Shown here: one piece after another, positions 8,026 to 16,912 of the stretch
How positions within the stretch are numbered: the stretch's first letter is position 1
Layout of the letters: each line of letters starts with the position of its first letter
Notes under the pieces: model-generated
Told to the model about the DNA's origin: nothing
Database searches by the model: none
What the model saw: the letters and a program-made list of their open reading frames with translations, nothing else
From: Microbacterium laevaniformans
GTDB taxonomy: Bacteria; Actinomycetota; Actinomycetes; Actinomycetales; Microbacteriaceae
Assembly (NCBI RefSeq): GCF_016907555.1
Contig: NZ_JAFBCE010000001.1
Coordinates: 1,426,001-1,490,000 of the forward strand
Direction: 5' to 3'
DNA length: 64,000 bases
Translations under genes and position numbers: made by a program

Positions 8026-8392
8026 GCCATTCACTCAGAGCCAGCGCCCCCTCTACGAGGTCAAGGCGAACCTGTTCAAGGGGCTGGCGCATCCCCTCCG
8101 CATCCGTCTTCTCGAACTGCTCGCAGGGGCTGAGGAGGTCCGCGTCGCGGACCTCCAGTCCGAAACGGGCCTGGAGGCTTCGCATCTGTCCCAGCACCTC
8201 GCCGTGCTGCGCCGTCACCGACTCGTCGAGTCCGAGCGTCGCGCCAGCCACGTCTACTACCGGTTGGCCGATCCCCGCGTCGCGGACCTGCTGACCGCGG
8301 CTCGTGAGCTGCTTCTCGGCATCCTGAGCGCGGATGGCGAGCTTCTCGTCGATGCGCAGTCCCTGCCCGCACTGCCTGCGGCGCGCTCGTGA
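8024..8392 (+). CDS. ArsR family winged-helix regulator
   Basis: A 122-residue HTH protein with LAHPLRIRLLELL (helix 1-2) and the recognition helix ASHLSQHLAVLRRH, followed by the VYYRL wing. It contains no cysteine at all: the metal-binding ELCVCDL segment of classical ArsR/SmtB repressors reads EVRVADL here. It should therefore not be a thiol-type metal sensor. It overlaps the SulP transporter gene by 4 bases (GTGA) and so probably regulates that transporter and itself. The start codon lies inside an inverted repeat. Confidence 0.92.
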   Translation: MPFTQSQRPLYEVKANLFKGLAHPLRIRLLELLAGAEEVRVADLQSETGLEASHLSQHLAVLRRHRLVESERRASHVYYRLADPRVADLLTAARELLLGILSADGELLVDAQSLPALPAARS

Positions 8393-10035
8393 ACGTCCGG
8401 ATCCGCAACCTGCTGCCCTCGCGTCGGGACTACGCGGGGCTGCGGCGCACGTGGCGCGGTGACCTCGTCGCCGGCGTGACCGTCGGCATCGTCGCGCTCC
8501 CGCTGGCGCTGGGTTTCGGTGTGAGCTCGGGTCTCAGCGCGGAGGCGGGCCTGGTGACGGCCGTCGTGGCCGGCGTGATCGCCGCGGTCTTCGGCGGCTC
8601 GCACGTGCAGGTGTCCGGGCCCACCGGGGCGATGGTCGTCGTCCTGGTTCCGATCGTGGCCGGCCACGGCCCGGGCGCCGTCGTGGTGGTGACGCTCCTG
8701 GCGGGCGTCCTGGTGGTCCTTGCCGGCGTGCTCCGGCTGGGGCGCGCCGTCTCCTTCATCCCGTGGCCCGTCATCGAGGGGTTCACGCTCGGCATCGCGG
8801 TGATCATCTTCGCCCAGCAGATCCCCGCGCTCGTGTCGTCCCACGTCGCCGGTGCGAGCGAGCACAGCTCCAACGCGATCGTCGCGGCCGTGCAGGCCTT
8901 CGCCACTCTCGACCCTGCGTATGCCGCGTGGGCGCTGGGAGCAGTGGCCGTCGTCACGGCATGTATGTGGGGTGCGCCCCGGCTGCACCGCAGTGTGCCC
9001 GGGTCTCTGGTCGGCATCGTCGTCGTCGCCGTCGCGGCCCTCGTCGTCGGCGCCCCGTTGGCCCGGATCGGTGCCCTCCCCGGCACACTGCCCGCTCCCG
9101 CGCCGCCGGCGCTCGACCTCTCCAGCCTCGCGGCCCTGACGGCCCCGGCTGCGACGGTCGCAGCGCTGGCCGCCATCGAGTCGCTCCTGTCGGCGCGCGT
9201 CGCCGCGAGCTTGGGTGACACGGGGACCTATGACCCGGATCGGGAGCTGATCGGGCAGGGGCTCGCATCGATCGGTTCGTCCCTGTTCGGCGGGATGCCG
9301 GCGACCGGCGCGATCGCACGGACCGCCGTCAACGTGCGATCGGGTGGGCGCAGTCGCCTGGCCGCGGTGACGCATGCCGTCGTTCTGCTGCTGGTCGTGC
9401 TCGTGGCCGCCGGCCCCGTCGGGCAGATCCCGCTGGCAGCCCTCGCGGGCGTGCTCATGGTCACGGCCGTCCGGATGGTGCATCTCGACACCGTCCGCGC
9501 CATCCTGCGTTCCACGCGGGCGGATGCCGTGGCCTTCGTCGCCACGGCGGTCATCACCGTCTCGTTCGATCTGATCGTCGCGGTCGTGATCGGCGTCGCC
9601 TTCGCGGGCTTCTTCGCGCTGCGCGGCATGTCGCAGGCGTCGCAGGTGCGGCGCGAAGACGTGCGCGGACAGACGCAACCGGGCGACGACCGTATCGCGA
9701 TCCTGCGCTTCGACGGGCCACTGTCGTTCACGTCCGCCGATCGGGTGTCGGCCGAAGTCGACGCGGTTCGCGGCGTCTCGGTCGTCATCATGCGGATGAG
9801 TCAGCTGGAACTGGTCGATGCGACGGGGGCGCACATGCTCGGCGAGATCACGCAGACGCTGGAGCGCCGCGGCATCACCGTGCTCATCAAGGGCGTGCAG
9901 CCCCGACACGAGGATCTGTTCCGCACGGTGGGCGTGCTCGCCGCTCTGCGCCACCACAACCACCTGTTCACCGACCTCCCCTCCGCCATCGCACACGCCC
10001 GCAGCCACGTGCAGCGTGAAACGACGACCGCGTAG
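8389..10035 (+). CDS. SulP family anion transporter with STAS domain
   Basis: A 548-residue membrane protein of the SulP/SLC26 group. About 10-14 hydrophobic segments fill residues 25-415, with the family signature near residues 60-85 (HVQVSGPTGAM), and a cytoplasmic STAS domain follows (about 440-540). SulP proteins carry sulfate, bicarbonate or other anions; which one is not visible here. The GTG start overlaps the arsR stop, so the two are translationally coupled. The TAG stop is the first half of TAGGCT (10033-10038), a possible -10 box for pepN. Confidence 0.93.
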   Translation: MNVRIRNLLPSRRDYAGLRRTWRGDLVAGVTVGIVALPLALGFGVSSGLSAEAGLVTAVVAGVIAAVFGGSHVQVSGPTGAMVVVLVPIVAGHGPGAVVVVTLLAGVLVVLAGVLRLGRAVSFIPWPVIEGFTLGIAVIIFAQQIPALVSSHVAGASEHSSNAIVAAVQAFATLDPAYAAWALGAVAVVTACMWGAPRLHRSVPGSLVGIVVVAVAALVVGAPLARIGALPGTLPAPAPPALDLSSLAALTAPAATVAALAAIESLLSARVAASLGDTGTYDPDRELIGQGLASIGSSLFGGMPATGAIARTAVNVRSGGRSRLAAVTHAVVLLLVVLVAAGPVGQIPLAALAGVLMVTAVRMVHLDTVRAILRSTRADAVAFVATAVITVSFDLIVAVVIGVAFAGFFALRGMSQASQVRREDVRGQTQPGDDRIAILRFDGPLSFTSADRVSAEVDAVRGVSVVIMRMSQLELVDATGAHMLGEITQTLERRGITVLIKGVQPRHEDLFRTVGVLAALRHHNHLFTDLPSAIAHARSHVQRETTTA

Positions 10036-10109
10036 GCTGGATGGGTTGCCGTCGGCGCCAGCAGTGCCGGATGGTTCAGACCCCACCCCTCACCCACGGG
10101 AGTACCGCA

Positions 10110-12656
10110 GTGCCTGGAGAGAACCTCACCCGCATCGAGGCGCAGGAGCGCCGCGCGATCGTCGACACGCAGTCGTATGACATCGCGCTCGACCTCACTC
10201 GTGGCCCGGAGGTGTTCGGCTCACGCACGGTCGTGCGCTTCGGCGCCACCGAAGGTGCGTCGACGTTCATCGACCTGATCGCCCGCGACGTCCGCGAGAT
10301 CACCCTGAACGGTGACGCCGTGGAGGTGTCCGCCTTCGCCGACTCCCGCATCGCCCTGGAGGGTCTGCGCGCCCAGAACGAGCTGATCGTCGACGCCGAC
10401 TGCCTGTACACCAACACCGGCGAGGGCCTGCACCGCTTCGTCGACCCGGTCGACGGCGAGGTCTACCTCTACTCGCAGTTCGAGGTTCCCGACTCCCGTC
10501 GCGTGTTCGCCGTGTTCGAGCAGCCCGACCTGAAGGCGACGTTCCGCTTCACCGTGACGGCGCCCGCCGCCTGGAAGGTGATCTCCAACTCCCCCACGCC
10601 CGAGCCGCTGGCCGGCGATGGTGGCGCCGCGATCTGGGCGTTCGAGCCCACCCCGCGGATCTCGTCCTACATCACCGCCATCGTCGCCGGCCCGTACGAA
10701 GCGACCTTCAGCGAGCTGACCAGCGCCTCGGGCGCCGTCATCCCGCTCGGTGTCTACGGCCGAAAGAGCCTCTGGCAGCACCTGGATGCCGAGTACATCT
10801 TCGACAAGACGCGTGAGGGGTTCGCGTACTACGAGGAGAAGTTCGGCGTCCCCTATCCCTTCGCCAAGTATGACCAGCTCTTCGTCCCCGAGTTCAACGC
10901 CGGCGCGATGGAGAACGCCGGGGCCGTGACGTTCACCGAGACGTACGTCTTCCGCAGCAAGGTGACCGACGCCGTCAAGGAGCGCCGCGTCGTCACGATC
11001 CTGCACGAGCTGGCGCACATGTGGTTCGGCGACCTGGTGACCATGAAGTGGTGGAACGACCTCTGGCTCAACGAGTCCTTCGCCGAGTGGGCGTCGACGA
11101 TCGCCACCGCGGAGGCGACCGAGTGGACCGAGGCGTGGACGACCTTCAACGCGATGGAGAAGACCTGGGCGTACCGCCAGGACCAGCTGCCCTCCACGCA
11201 CCCGGTCGTCGCCACGATCAACGACCTCGAAGACGTGCAGGTCAACTTCGACGGCATCACCTACGCCAAGGGTGGCTCCGTGCTGAAGCAGCTGGCGGCG
11301 TGGGTGGGCATCGACGCCTTCTTCGCCGGCGTCGGTCAGTACTTCCAGAAGCACGCGTTCGGCAACACCGAGCTGTCCGACCTGCTGGTCGAGCTGGAGG
11401 CCACGAGCGGCCGCGACCTGTCCGGCTGGTCGCAGAAGTGGCTCGAGACCGCGGGCGTCAACACGCTTGCGCCGGAGCTTCGCGTAAGCGATGACGGCGT
11501 CATCTCGCGGTTCGCCATCGTGCAGACCGCGCCTGCCGATTACCCGACGATCCGACCGCACCGCCTCGGCGTCGGCTTCTACGCGCTCGAGGGTGGGGCG
11601 CTCGTGCGCACACGCCACATCGAACTCGACGTCGATGGCGACCTCACGGAGGTGCCGAAACTCGTCGGTGAGCGCCAACCCGACCTCATCCTCCTGAACG
11701 ACGAGGACCTCGCCTACGCGAAGATCCGTCTCGACCCGCGCTCGCTGACCACCGCGATCGACCACCTCGCCGGTATCAGCGATCCGCTGGCGCGCTCGCT
11801 CGTGTGGGGTGCGGCCTGGGATCAGACACGGGATGCCGAGGCGTCGGCATCCGATTACATCGATCTGGTCCTGCGCAACATCGGCGCCGAAACCGAGTCC
11901 ACGACGGTGCGCACCACCCTCGCGCAGCTGCAGCTCGCGGCGAACGCGTACGTCGCCCCCGACAAGCGTGAGGTTGCGCGGGTGCGCGTCGCCGACGGCC
12001 TGTGGGCGCTGGCTCAGGGCGCCGAGGCGGGCAGCGACAGCCAGCTCCAGTTCGTCACGGCCTTCGCCTCCGCAGCGGCGACGGCCACACAGTGGGAGAC
12101 GGTGCGCGCTCTGCGCGACGGTGAGCTGACGTTGCCTGAACTCGAGATCGACGCCGACCTCTCGTGGGCGCTGCTGGTGTCGTTGGCAGCCGGCGGGGTC
12201 GTCTCGTCCGAGCAGATCGATGCGGCGCTGGCCGCGGACAACACGGCGAAGGGCGGAGAGTTCGCGGCTCAGGCGAAAGCGGCCCTGCCCACGGTCGAGG
12301 CCAAGCGTGCGGCCTGGGCGTCGCTCGTCGACAGCGCCGACCTGCCGAACACCGTCGTGCGCTCCGCCGCTCTCGGATTCGTGCACCCCGCCGGCATCGC
12401 GGCGCTGGAATCGTTCGTCCAGCCGTACTTCGACATGCTGCTGCCGGTCTGGGAGTCGCGGACCTACCAGATCGCGAACTACCTCATCACGGGGCTGTAT
12501 CCCGCGCCGCTCGCCTCCCTGGCATTGCGCGACGCGACCCGTCAGTGGCTCGCCTCGCACACCGAGGCCCCGGCGGCCCTCCGCCGGCTCGTGAACGAGA
12601 ACCTCGCGGGCGTCGAGCGCGCCCTCGCTGTGCAGGAGCGCGACGCCGACAGCTGA
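10110..12656 (+). CDS. pepN: Aminopeptidase N (M1 family zinc metallopeptidase)
   Basis: An 848-residue cytoplasmic aminopeptidase that trims N-terminal residues from peptides. The exopeptidase motif GAMEN is near residue 265, the zinc site HELAHMW near 298 with the third ligand in NESFAEW about 20 residues on, and an ERAP1-like helical C-terminal domain completes it. The chosen start is the GTG at 10110, preceded by GGGAG at 7 bases. A longer reading frame from 10041 lacks family similarity in its first 23 codons. A strong hairpin follows the gene. Confidence 0.96.
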   Translation: MPGENLTRIEAQERRAIVDTQSYDIALDLTRGPEVFGSRTVVRFGATEGASTFIDLIARDVREITLNGDAVEVSAFADSRIALEGLRAQNELIVDADCLYTNTGEGLHRFVDPVDGEVYLYSQFEVPDSRRVFAVFEQPDLKATFRFTVTAPAAWKVISNSPTPEPLAGDGGAAIWAFEPTPRISSYITAIVAGPYEATFSELTSASGAVIPLGVYGRKSLWQHLDAEYIFDKTREGFAYYEEKFGVPYPFAKYDQLFVPEFNAGAMENAGAVTFTETYVFRSKVTDAVKERRVVTILHELAHMWFGDLVTMKWWNDLWLNESFAEWASTIATAEATEWTEAWTTFNAMEKTWAYRQDQLPSTHPVVATINDLEDVQVNFDGITYAKGGSVLKQLAAWVGIDAFFAGVGQYFQKHAFGNTELSDLLVELEATSGRDLSGWSQKWLETAGVNTLAPELRVSDDGVISRFAIVQTAPADYPTIRPHRLGVGFYALEGGALVRTRHIELDVDGDLTEVPKLVGERQPDLILLNDEDLAYAKIRLDPRSLTTAIDHLAGISDPLARSLVWGAAWDQTRDAEASASDYIDLVLRNIGAETESTTVRTTLAQLQLAANAYVAPDKREVARVRVADGLWALAQGAEAGSDSQLQFVTAFASAAATATQWETVRALRDGELTLPELEIDADLSWALLVSLAAGGVVSSEQIDAALAADNTAKGGEFAAQAKAALPTVEAKRAAWASLVDSADLPNTVVRSAALGFVHPAGIAALESFVQPYFDMLLPVWESRTYQIANYLITGLYPAPLASLALRDATRQWLASHTEAPAALRRLVNENLAGVERALAVQERDADS

Positions 12657-12674
12657 TCGCGTCCCGCCACGCTC

Positions 12675-12711
12675 AGCCGCGCATCCTCCGTCCGGACGAG
12701 GGTGCGCGGCT
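12675..12711 (+). terminator. Terminator after pepN
   Basis: A 14-pair stem (12675-12688 with 12698-12711, one pair a T-G) and a 9-base loop begin 18 bases past the pepN stop and are followed by a pyrimidine-rich stretch. Confidence 0.65.
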
Positions 12712-12754
12712 GATCTCATCCTCTCGCAGGATGTGGTGCCGACCTGGGTCGCCG

Positions 12755-12760
12755 TAGCGT
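12755..12760 (+). promoter_or_regulatory. -10 box for leaderless ABC transporter transcript
   Basis: TAGCGT ends 6 bases before the ATG at 12767, which has no ribosome binding site. Confidence 0.5.
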
Positions 12761-12766
12761 CGAAGC

Positions 12767-13678
12767 ATGATTGTTGCTGAGAACCTCACGAAGAGATACG
12801 GAAGCACCACCGCCGTCGACGACGTCTCGTTCACGGTGCGACCCGGGCAGGTGACCGGCTTTCTCGGCCCCAATGGCGCCGGAAAGTCGACGACCATGCG
12901 CATGATCGTCGGGCTCGACGCCCCGTCGGCGGGCCGCGTGAGCGTCGGTGGGCACGGGTACACGCAGAGTCGTTCACCGCTCACGGAGGTCGGCGTGCTG
13001 CTCGATGCGAAAGCCGTGCACACGGGGCGTTCGGCCCGTGGGCACCTGCGTGCCATGGCGGCGACCCACGGCATCGCGAACACGCGCGTCGACGAGGTCA
13101 TCGCCCTCACCGGTCTCGAGGCTGTCGCGGGCAAGCGCGCAGGGAAGTTCTCCCTCGGCATGGGGCAGCGACTCGGCATCGCGGCGGCGCTTCTCGGCGA
13201 CCCGCAGACGCTGATTCTCGACGAGCCGGTCAACGGCCTCGACCCCGAAGGCGTGCGGTGGGTGCGTCAGCTCGTGCGTCATCTGGCGGGAGAAGGCCGC
13301 ACCGTGCTGTTGTCGAGCCACCTGATGAGTGAGATGTCGCAGACCGCCGACCACGTGATCGTCCTCGGTCGCGGACGCGTGATCGCCGACGCGCCCCTTC
13401 CCGATTTGGTGCGGGCATGGACGCGCAATGAGGTGCTCGTCCGCACCCCGCGCGCATCCGATCTCGCCGGAGCGCTCGGCTCGCCGGACGTCACGGTGAC
13501 CGATGCCGGCGACGGAGGCCTGCTCGTCGCGGGCGTCAGCGCTCGCGCGATCGGCGATCTCGCCGCTGAGCGTGGCATCCCCCTGCACGAGCTCACACCA
13601 CGAACCGGTTCGCTCGAAGAGGCCTACATGGCGCTCACCGAAGGCGCCGTCCAGTACAAGACGAAGGAGATCGCATGA
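12767..13678 (+). CDS. ABC transporter ATP-binding protein (BcrA-like)
   Basis: The ATPase subunit of a two-gene ABC exporter, 303 residues. Walker A GPNGAGKST is at residues 34-42 and Walker B LILDEP follows. The signature motif reads SLGMGQ rather than LSGGQ, as in the BcrA/lantibiotic self-protection group, so peptide or antibiotic export is the likeliest role, though unproven. It overlaps the permease gene by 4 bases (ATGA). The mRNA is probably leaderless. The downstream two-component genes that usually control such exporters are broken here. Confidence 0.93.
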   Translation: MIVAENLTKRYGSTTAVDDVSFTVRPGQVTGFLGPNGAGKSTTMRMIVGLDAPSAGRVSVGGHGYTQSRSPLTEVGVLLDAKAVHTGRSARGHLRAMAATHGIANTRVDEVIALTGLEAVAGKRAGKFSLGMGQRLGIAAALLGDPQTLILDEPVNGLDPEGVRWVRQLVRHLAGEGRTVLLSSHLMSEMSQTADHVIVLGRGRVIADAPLPDLVRAWTRNEVLVRTPRASDLAGALGSPDVTVTDAGDGGLLVAGVSARAIGDLAAERGIPLHELTPRTGSLEEAYMALTEGAVQYKTKEIA

Positions 13679-14490
13679 CCACCGCGACCGCCCCGACGGC
13701 ATCGTCCGCTGCGCAGACACGTGCCGCGGCCTCGCCCTACCACCTCACGTTCGCCCGCGTCGTTCGCAGCGAGTGGCTCAAACTGCTGTCGCTGCGCTCG
13801 ACCTGGTGGTCGCTCGCGATCACCGTCGCGCTCTCGGTGGGCATCTCGTTGCTGATGGCCTCGGCCCTGCGTGACTTCGACGCGGGGTTCGCGCCGGTGA
13901 TGGTCATCGTCATGCCGATGCAGTTCACGATGCTCGTCGCCGGCATCCTGGGAGCGATCGCCATCACCGGGGAGTACTCCACGGGGATGATCCGCTCGAC
14001 TCTGACGGCAGAGCCGCGTCGTGGCGCCGTGCTGATCGCGAAGGCCCTCGTCGTGGCGGTCGTCCTGGCCCTGACGACCGCGGTGACCTACGCGATCGCC
14101 GTGCTGACGACGGCACCGATCCTCAAGACGGCGATCGACTGGTCGGATCCCACGCTGTCCTGGTTCCCGCTGCTGGCGGGTGTGTTCGCCATGGCGATGT
14201 TCGCCCTGATCGGTCTCGGCTTCGGCTTCATCGTGCGCAACGGTGCCGGCGCGATCGCGGCGACCGTGGGCGTGCTGTTCGTCCTGCCGATCGTCCTCAG
14301 CATGTTCTCCTTCGCCGGCGAGGGCTGGAAGTGGATCGTGGATGCCAGCGCCTATCTGCCGGTGTCGGGGGCGCAGTCCGCGACCACCGCCGGTGGCGAG
14401 GACGTGCTGCGAGGCGTGGCGACCCTCGCGGCATGGCCTGCCGCGCTGCTTCTCGGAGCCTGGGCGAGCCTGCGCGGTCGGGACGCCTGA
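13675..14490 (+). CDS. ABC transporter permease (ABC-2 type)
   Basis: A 271-residue membrane subunit with six predicted hydrophobic segments, the segment ITGEYSTGMIRSTL typical of ABC-2/BcrB-like permeases after the second one, and a cytoplasmic N-terminal region with FARVVRSEWLKLLSLRSTWW. It pairs with the ATPase encoded just before it, with ATGA overlap. The substrate is unknown. Intact and in frame, in contrast to the regulator genes that follow. Confidence 0.92.
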   Translation: MTTATAPTASSAAQTRAAASPYHLTFARVVRSEWLKLLSLRSTWWSLAITVALSVGISLLMASALRDFDAGFAPVMVIVMPMQFTMLVAGILGAIAITGEYSTGMIRSTLTAEPRRGAVLIAKALVVAVVLALTTAVTYAIAVLTTAPILKTAIDWSDPTLSWFPLLAGVFAMAMFALIGLGFGFIVRNGAGAIAATVGVLFVLPIVLSMFSFAGEGWKWIVDASAYLPVSGAQSATTAGGEDVLRGVATLAAWPAALLLGAWASLRGRDA

Positions 14491-14500
14491 GCTGGAGGAG

Positions 14501-15224
14501 ATGACGGCTTCCGCGTCCACCCGGCGTGATCCGCCGCTTCTGGGCGCGCCATCCTCGCCTGACCGACGTCATCGTCGCTCTTCTCACCGCCCTGGTGACG
14601 TTTCCCGCCCCAGGACGGGACGATTTCGCCGGCGACGCGCGGCTGTGGACGGGGGTGCGTCCCATCGTCGTCGTCGTGCTCACCCTCGCGTGCGTGGCGA
14701 TGCTCTGGCGTCGCCGTCTCCCACTGGTGCCGTTTTCGCTCGCGGCGGTCGGCGCCGTTCTCGCCGTGTCATCCGGTGCGGGTGTGGGGGCGGCGACGAC
14801 GGCCGTCGCCGTCTACGCCGTCGCCGTGTACGCGGGGCCCTCGGCCGCGTGGATCGCGTCGGGAATCGTCGTCGGTGGGGCGGCGATGGCCGCGGGCACC
14901 GCCGTCCTGCTCGGGGCGTTGCCGTGGTCGACGGCGGTCAACGGGTGCGCCGCTCTTGCGGTGGGCCTCCTGCTCGGGTGCCTCGTGGGCGTGAACATCG
15001 GCAACCGCGCCCGTTACGTCGAGGCGCTGATGGAGACTTCCGGTCAGCTGTGGGCCGAACGCTCGCAGCACGCGGAGCACGCCGCCGCTGCCGAGCGTGC
15101 GCGCATCGCTCGCGAGATGCACGATGTCGTGGCGCACTCGCTCACGGTGATGGTCGCGTTGGCCGAGGGCGCCACGGCCACGGAGGATGCGGCGCGCGCC
15201 CGTGCGGCGACGGGCCCGACCCGA
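14501..15224 (+). pseudogene. Remnant of a DesK/NarX-type sensor histidine kinase
   Basis: The frame from GTG 14526 encodes several membrane segments, then the HisKA_3 dimerisation box ERARIAREMHDVVAHSLT with its phospho-acceptor His. After about 20 more residues it runs straight into the start of a response regulator, so the whole ATP-binding domain is missing. The only good ribosome binding site (GGAGGAG) precedes the ATG at 14501, which is in a different frame, implying a frameshift near the start as well. It is 10 bases downstream of the permease, as expected for an exporter-linked two-component system. It cannot be catalytically active. Confidence 0.85.
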
Positions 15225-15756
15225 TTCGTGTCGTCATCGCCGAGACGACCAGCAGCTCATCCGGCTGGGTTTCGGCCTGGTACTGGACGCCGAGGCGGAC
15301 ATCGCCGGGGTGGGCGAGGCGGTCGACGGCGCCGATGCCGTCGCGATGTGCACAGCGCTCTGACCGCACGTCGTGCTGATGGATGTTCGCATGCCGCGAC
15401 TCGATGGTGTGGCGGCGACGGCGCGTGTCGTCGCCGAGGCGCCGGAGACGCGGGTGCTGGTGCTCACGACGTTTGACCTCGACGAGTACGCTTTCGGCGC
15501 TCTGGATGCCGGGGCCAGCGGCGAGCTCACGCCTCGGGAGAAGGACGTGTTCTTCGCGCTGGCGCGCGGGCTGACGAACGCCGAGATCGCGCGCGAGCTG
15601 TTTCTCAGCGAGACGACCGTGAAGACCCACGTCGGTCGCGTGCTTGCCGAGCTGGGTGCGCGAGATCGCATTCAGGCCGTCATCATCGCCCATTGGGGTG
15701 GGTGGGCCGATGACTCCCCCGCGGGTTCCCAGAACGGACAGAGCCGGCCTCGTTAG
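15225..15756 (+). pseudogene. Remnant of a NarL/LuxR-type response regulator
   Basis: Similarity begins with DPIRVVIA. A 2-base insertion near 15242 shifts the frame before the acidic pocket DDQQL, and a TGA at 15361-15363 interrupts the receiver domain. The phospho-acceptor region VLMDVRMPRLDG and TTFDLDEYAFGALDAGASG are recognisable, but the sequence then jumps directly to the LuxR HTH domain (ELTPREKDVF, TNAEIARELF, ETTVKTHVGRVL). The end of the receiver domain, with its conserved lysine, and the linker are deleted. A frame from about 15376 could still yield a truncated receiver fragment plus DNA-binding domain. Confidence 0.85.
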
Positions 15757-15759
15757 GAT
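15754..15759 (+). promoter_or_regulatory. -10 box for the mscS-like gene
   Basis: TAGGAT ends 7 bases before the ATG at 15767. Its first three bases are the stop codon of the response-regulator remnant. Confidence 0.45.
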
Positions 15760-15766
15760 CGAGGAG

Positions 15767-16912
15767 ATGCGGTACTTCTCTGACTCCGGCGGCGGAGCGA
15801 CGGCCCCCGTGATCGACCCCGGGGTGTGGACGGCGATCCTCACCTGGCTGGGCGAGGCCGGGGTGAACCTCCTCACGATCGCGGGCATCATCGTCGGTGC
15901 CTTCATCGCCTCGTGGGTGCTGCGCCTGGTCATCCGGAGGATCGTCAACCGGATCGTCTCCGGCGCCAAGAGCAAGGCGAACGTCGATGACACGCAGGCG
16001 TTGGAGCGCTCACCGCTGGCCGCCATGCGGCTCGTGCAGCGCACCCGCACGCTCGGGTCGATCCTGCAGAACATCGTCAACGTCGCGATCGTCACCATCG
16101 CCATCCTGCTGACCTTCAACGTGCTCGCTCCCAGCGCGCTCGGCTCCTTCGCGCTGCTGTCGGCGGCGATCGGCGCCGGCCTCGGCTTCGGTGCGCAGAA
16201 CATCGTCAAGGATGTGCTCAACGGCATCTTCATCGTCGCCGAGGATCAGGTCGGCATCGGCGACGTCGTCGATCTGGGTCTGGCCACCGGCATCGTGGAG
16301 TACGTCAGCGTCCGCATCACGCACGTCCGGGACGTCAACGGGACACTCTGGTACGTACGCAACGGCGAGATCACCCGCATCGGCAACATGTCCCAGGGAT
16401 GGTCTCGTGTGATCATCGACCTCGCTCTGCCGGTCGACGTCGAGATCGATCAGGTCGAGAAGACCATGCTCGCCACGGCGAAGAACCTCGCGAAGGATCC
16501 GAAGTGGCGCACCCGCGTGATCGAGCAGCCCGAGGTGTGGGGCCTGGAGTCGATCACGGGGGACGCGCTCGTCATCCGTCTCGTCATGAAGACGCGTGCC
16601 AACGCGAAGGACGATGTCGCCCGGGAACTGAGGATGCGTCTGAAGCGGGCGATGGACGAAATGGGCGTCACCCTTCCGTCGATGAACACGGTCATGCTGG
16701 CCGGCCTCGAGGGCGCCCAGCGCGTGCGCGGCGCCAACCCGCCGCGCACGCGGCCGACACCCGTCGCGACGGCGGACGGCAAGGGCATCTGGAAGCCCAA
16801 GCGCGGCGGAAAGGAGGCCCCCGCGTCGATGGCCTCCGGCGGGGCGGATGCCGCGACGTCCCCGGACGGCTCGACGACGACACCGAAGAAGACGGATGAG
16901 GAGAGTTCGTGA
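15767..16912 (+). CDS. Small-conductance mechanosensitive channel (MscS family)
   Basis: A 381-residue membrane channel that opens under osmotic downshock. An N-terminal membrane helix near residues 25-45, a second around 95-125 and the pore-lining helix with GAGLGFGAQNIVKDVLNG (about 137-154) are followed by the beta domain (GDVVDLG, GIVEYVSVRIT, NGEITRIGN) and the cytoplasmic alpha/beta domain. The last 70 residues are a Pro/Ser/Lys-rich tail. GAGGAG abuts the ATG and is too close to act as a normal ribosome binding site; the TAGGAT box 7 bases upstream suggests a leaderless mRNA. It overlaps the globin gene by 4 bases. Confidence 0.92.
   Translation: MRYFSDSGGGATAPVIDPGVWTAILTWLGEAGVNLLTIAGIIVGAFIASWVLRLVIRRIVNRIVSGAKSKANVDDTQALERSPLAAMRLVQRTRTLGSILQNIVNVAIVTIAILLTFNVLAPSALGSFALLSAAIGAGLGFGAQNIVKDVLNGIFIVAEDQVGIGDVVDLGLATGIVEYVSVRITHVRDVNGTLWYVRNGEITRIGNMSQGWSRVIIDLALPVDVEIDQVEKTMLATAKNLAKDPKWRTRVIEQPEVWGLESITGDALVIRLVMKTRANAKDDVARELRMRLKRAMDEMGVTLPSMNTVMLAGLEGAQRVRGANPPRTRPTPVATADGKGIWKPKRGGKEAPASMASGGADAATSPDGSTTTPKKTDEESS

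Noticed and set aside
8257-10086. 609-codon minus-strand frame opposite the SulP gene
   Set aside because: The product is a His/Arg/Asp-rich string with no fold, and the plus-strand SulP family similarity is unambiguous.
10221-12719. 832-codon minus-strand frame opposite pepN
   Set aside because: A shadow frame. pepN on the plus strand has all M1 peptidase motifs.
14501-15756. A functional hybrid kinase-regulator fusion
   Set aside because: The join lacks the whole ATP-binding domain, and a frameshift and a TGA follow, so it cannot make a working hybrid protein.
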